NCBI RefSeq assembly: GCF_002902565.1 | Contig: NZ_PPRC01000028.1 | Coordinates: 1 to 35,786, forward strand | DNA from: Staphylococcus petrasii | GTDB taxonomy: Bacteria; Bacillota; Bacilli; Staphylococcales; Staphylococcaceae | Direction of reading: 5' to 3' | Length of the DNA: 35,786 nt | Shown here: piece by piece, positions 34,090 to 35,786 of the stretch | Layout of the letters: each line of letters begins with the position of its first letter | Position numbering within the stretch: the stretch's first letter is position 1 | Program-made: the position numbers and the translations under genes | Notes under the pieces: generated by a model | What the model saw: the letters and a program-made list of their open reading frames with translations, nothing else | Database searches by the model: none | Told to the model about the DNA's origin: nothing

Positions 34090-34413
34090 TGAAACAAAAC
34101 ATCTTTAAAATAATCAGATAAATTACAAAGTCGTGAGAGACACTGTTGAAAAAAGTCACAAAACCACTGGCATGGAAAGATTATAGAAGTTGTAATAAAC
34201 TCTAACTTTTTTTACAAACGTCGTTACATTATTATGATTCATTTACAAAGCTTTAACATTGCACACAAACCCTTGTATGTCTGTTAGAGTGTGTCTTGTC
34301 GTTAATTAACGAGAAAAAATTCTTAAGCATTACTTAGAAATGTAAATAAATGTAAATTGTAAGTAGCCACGAGAAAAAATCATTTTCAAACAAATCTAGG
34401 AGGATATTTAATT
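34090..34413 (+). promoter_or_regulatory. Upstream region of ssaA with TGTAAA cluster and repeats
   Basis: This 324-bp stretch has no gene. It holds three TGTAA(A/G) hexamers (34341, 34351, 34358), reminiscent of WalR binding half-sites, but their spacing (10 and 7 bp) differs from the usual 11 bp. CGTTAATTAACG (34299-34310) is a palindrome. ACGAGAAAAAAT occurs twice, at 34309 and 34369, exactly 60 bp apart. Family knowledge says ssaA-type genes belong to the WalKR regulon. A clear -35/-10 pair is not visible to me. Confidence 0.4.
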
Positions 34414-35196
34414 ATGAAAAAAATCGCTACAGCTACAATCGCAACAGCAGGTATCGCAACTTTCGGACTAGCAAATCACGATGCAGATGCAGCGGAAAAC
34501 AATAATGGATATAACCCTAACGATCCTTATTCATATAGCTACACTTATACAATTGACCAACAAGGTAACTATCACTACAACTGGCAAGGTAACTGGAGCC
34601 CAGAACAAGCACAACAAGGCGGTCAACAAACTGCAAACAACCAAACTCAAAACTACAATTATAACTATAGCTATAACAACAATAATGGCTACACTCAAAA
34701 CCAAACTACAAACAACAACACTCAATCATATACTGCGAACAACAATAACGGTGGCGGCTTAGGTTCAAATTATTCAACATCAAACCGCAACGTTCAAGTA
34801 ACAACTCAAAAAGCACCAACAACACAATCATCAAACAACTCAAGCAGTAAAGCATTCGCAGGTCAATCAAGCTCAGGCGCTAACCTTTACACAGCTGGCC
34901 AATGTACTTACTACGTATACGATAAAGTAGGCGGCTCAGTAGGTAGCACATGGGGCAACGCAAATAACTGGGCAAACGCAGCAGCACAAAGCGGTTACAC
35001 AGTAAACAACACACCTAAAGCAGGTGCAGTTATGCAAACAACTCAAGGCGCTTATGGCCACGTTGCATACGTTGAGAACGTAAATAATGACGGCTCAGTT
35101 AACGTTTCAGAAATGAACTACAACGGCGGACCTGGTGTCGTTTCAACACGTACAATCCCAGCTAGCCAAGCAGGTTCATACAACTATATTTCATAA
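34414..35196 (+). CDS. ssaA: Secreted CHAP-domain amidase/endopeptidase, SsaA-like
   Basis: A 260-residue exported protein. A signal peptide (residues 1-26, cleavage near ADA-AEN) is followed by a Gln/Asn/Tyr-rich low-complexity region (30-145) and a CHAP domain (about 150-260) with catalytic Cys164 in [11 protein letters not shown] and His216 in YGHVAYVE, plus [15 protein letters not shown]. Such proteins cut peptidoglycan stem or cross-bridge peptides. Length and layout agree with staphylococcal secretory antigen SsaA (about 265). TAGGAGG precedes the ATG. The codon use (many AAC, GCA, CAA) looks like that of a highly expressed gene. Confidence 0.92.
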   Translation: MKKIATATIATAGIATFGLANHDADAAENNNGYNPNDPYSYSYTYTIDQQGNYHYNWQGNWSPEQAQQGGQQTANNQTQNYNYNYSYNNNNGYTQNQTTNNNTQSYTANNNNGGGLGSNYSTSNRNVQVTTQKAPTTQSSNNSSSKAFAGQSSSGANLYTAGQCTYYVYDKVGGSVGSTWGNANNWANAAAQSGYTVNNTPKAGAVMQTTQGAYGHVAYVENVNNDGSVNVSEMNYNGGPGVVSTRTIPASQAGSYNYIS

Positions 35197-35210
35197 TTTG
35201 AAATAACCTT

Positions 35211-35252
35211 AACCACGATTCCTTACAATATGGCATCGTGGTTTTCTTTTAT
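35211..35252 (+). terminator. Terminator of ssaA
   Basis: AACCACGAT (35211-35219) and ATCGTGGTT (35235-35243), followed by TTCTTTTATTTTT. Confidence 0.9.
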
Positions 35253-35382
35253 TTTTGGAAAAGGCCAAGGCATGTTTTCTCACTTTATGATTGAAGCCGA
35301 AACAGAACGGGAAACATATATAATAAGAAGTATAACAATACAAAATATATGATTGTCCAATGTTGAAGGAAGGTGAGTTAAC

Positions 35383-35637
35383 ATGGCATTTGATATTATT
35401 AAATGGATTATATTAATCTTAATTATCCTTGTAACGATTGGCGTTATTTTTGGATTAATATGGGGTTCAATATTTGAAGAACGTGCCTATGATAAACGTT
35501 CTAAAAAAGAGAAAAAGAAAAATTTAGACAAGAACTTAGACATGGCTAAAGGTCATACAGATGATGAAGAAACATATGATGATCCAAAAGATGTTCCAAC
35601 TAAAAACGAAAAACTCAAAAACGATAAATATAAATAA
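35383..35637 (+). CDS. Small single-helix membrane protein with charged tail
   Basis: An 84-residue protein with one N-terminal membrane helix (about 5-30) followed by a strongly charged tail, first basic (KRSKKEKKKN), then acidic (TDDEETYDDPKD), ending KNDKYK. AAGGAAGGTGAG (35364-35375) precedes the ATG. It is a single gene with its own terminator. I do not recognise a family. The layout is like YtxH- or small stress-related membrane proteins, but no motif decides. Confidence 0.78.
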   Translation: MAFDIIKWIILILIILVTIGVIFGLIWGSIFEERAYDKRSKKEKKKNLDKNLDMAKGHTDDEETYDDPKDVPTKNEKLKNDKYK

Positions 35638-35642
35638 ATTAA

Positions 35643-35692
35643 GTATCCTTGAAAGTAAAAGTAACATGTTTACTTTCAAGGGTACTTTTATT
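35643..35692 (+). terminator. Terminator of the 84-residue protein gene
   Basis: CCTTGAAAGTAAA (35647-35659) and TTTACTTTCAAGG (35669-35681), extended by GTAT/GTAC, followed by TTTTATTT. Confidence 0.92.
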
Positions 35693-35720
35693 TGACTATA
35701 TAATTGATAATCATTATCAT
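35692..35720 (+). promoter_or_regulatory. Fur box over a promoter at the window edge
   Basis: TGATAAT-C-ATTATCA (35705-35719) is a perfect 7-1-7 Fur box. TTGACT (35692-35697) and TATCAT (35715-35720) are spaced 17 bp, so the box overlaps the -10. An iron-repressed gene, probably for iron or siderophore uptake, should begin beyond 35786. Confidence 0.8.
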
Positions 35721-35786
35721 TTATAATAAAGTTAATTTTTAAAAATTAGTATAGTTATATACGTTTGGCATATTAAAGTGTTAAAA

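Noticed and set aside
1-35786. Mobile elements, prophage, toxin-antitoxin or restriction genes
   Set aside because: No transposase, integrase, phage structural gene or recognised defence gene is seen; all larger frames are assigned or described as unknown membrane proteins.

Overview
The window is chromosomal DNA from a low-GC Gram-positive bacterium, almost certainly a Staphylococcus and probably a coagulase-negative species. The reasons are AT-rich composition, strong AGGAGG-type ribosome sites, a capL-M-N-O-P gene order, a BraRS/BraDE-type antimicrobial-peptide module, an SsaA-type CHAP protein, and a complete sulfate assimilation locus, which I recall as lacking in S. aureus but present in several coagulase-negative species. 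The species cannot be fixed from the sequence alone. I see no tRNA, rRNA, CRISPR array, transposase or phage gene.

Layout. (1) 1-5.9 kb, plus strand: the end of a type 5/8-like capsule operon (partial glycosyltransferase capL, capM, capN, capO, capP) followed by an LCP-family ligase, which would attach the polymer to the wall. (2) 6.0-7.5 kb, minus strand: secreted alkaline phosphatase with tandem PhoP-type boxes upstream. (3) 7.7-8.1 kb: a SAM (S-box) riboswitch with a readable terminator/antiterminator, controlling only a 56-residue protein. (4) 8.2-13.3 kb: a small membrane peptide, then a BceRS-like two-component system (braRS) and its ABC exporter (braDE). A 550-bp gap full of diverged repeats and hairpins separates the two pairs. 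(5) 13.4-14.7 kb: a membrane protein with a very long Asn/Asp/Arg/His-rich tail.

(6) 14.8-17.3 kb, minus strand: a TPP riboswitch controlling a short-chain dehydrogenase and an NtaA/DszA-type flavin monooxygenase. (7) 17.6-19.3 kb: a divergent sodium:solute symporter with an attenuator-like hairpin in its leader. (8) 19.3-23.6 kb: two tandem pairs of paralogues of unknown function, one with a soluble N-terminal domain plus membrane helices, the other with a zinc ribbon, one membrane helix and an extracellular domain. (9) 23.7-32.5 kb: sulfate assimilation (cysH, cysJ, cysI, sumT-type cobA, sirC-like, a TauE/SafE permease, sat, cysC) with two CymR-like operators. (10) 32.6-35.8 kb: a CitMHS transporter with a cre site, the secreted CHAP amidase SsaA, a small membrane protein, and a perfect Fur box at the right edge that probably serves a gene outside the window.

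How the parts fit. Sat, CysC and CysH activate and reduce sulfate, and CysJI reduces sulfite to sulfide. The SUMT and SirC-like enzymes make the sirohaem that CysI needs, and the TSUP permease probably moves sulfate or sulfite. The SAM riboswitch, the TPP riboswitch and the CymR-like boxes put three sulfur-linked regulatory inputs within about 17 kb. The two least explained and most interesting units are the SAM-riboswitch/small-protein transcript and the TPP-riboswitch/SDR-monooxygenase transcript.
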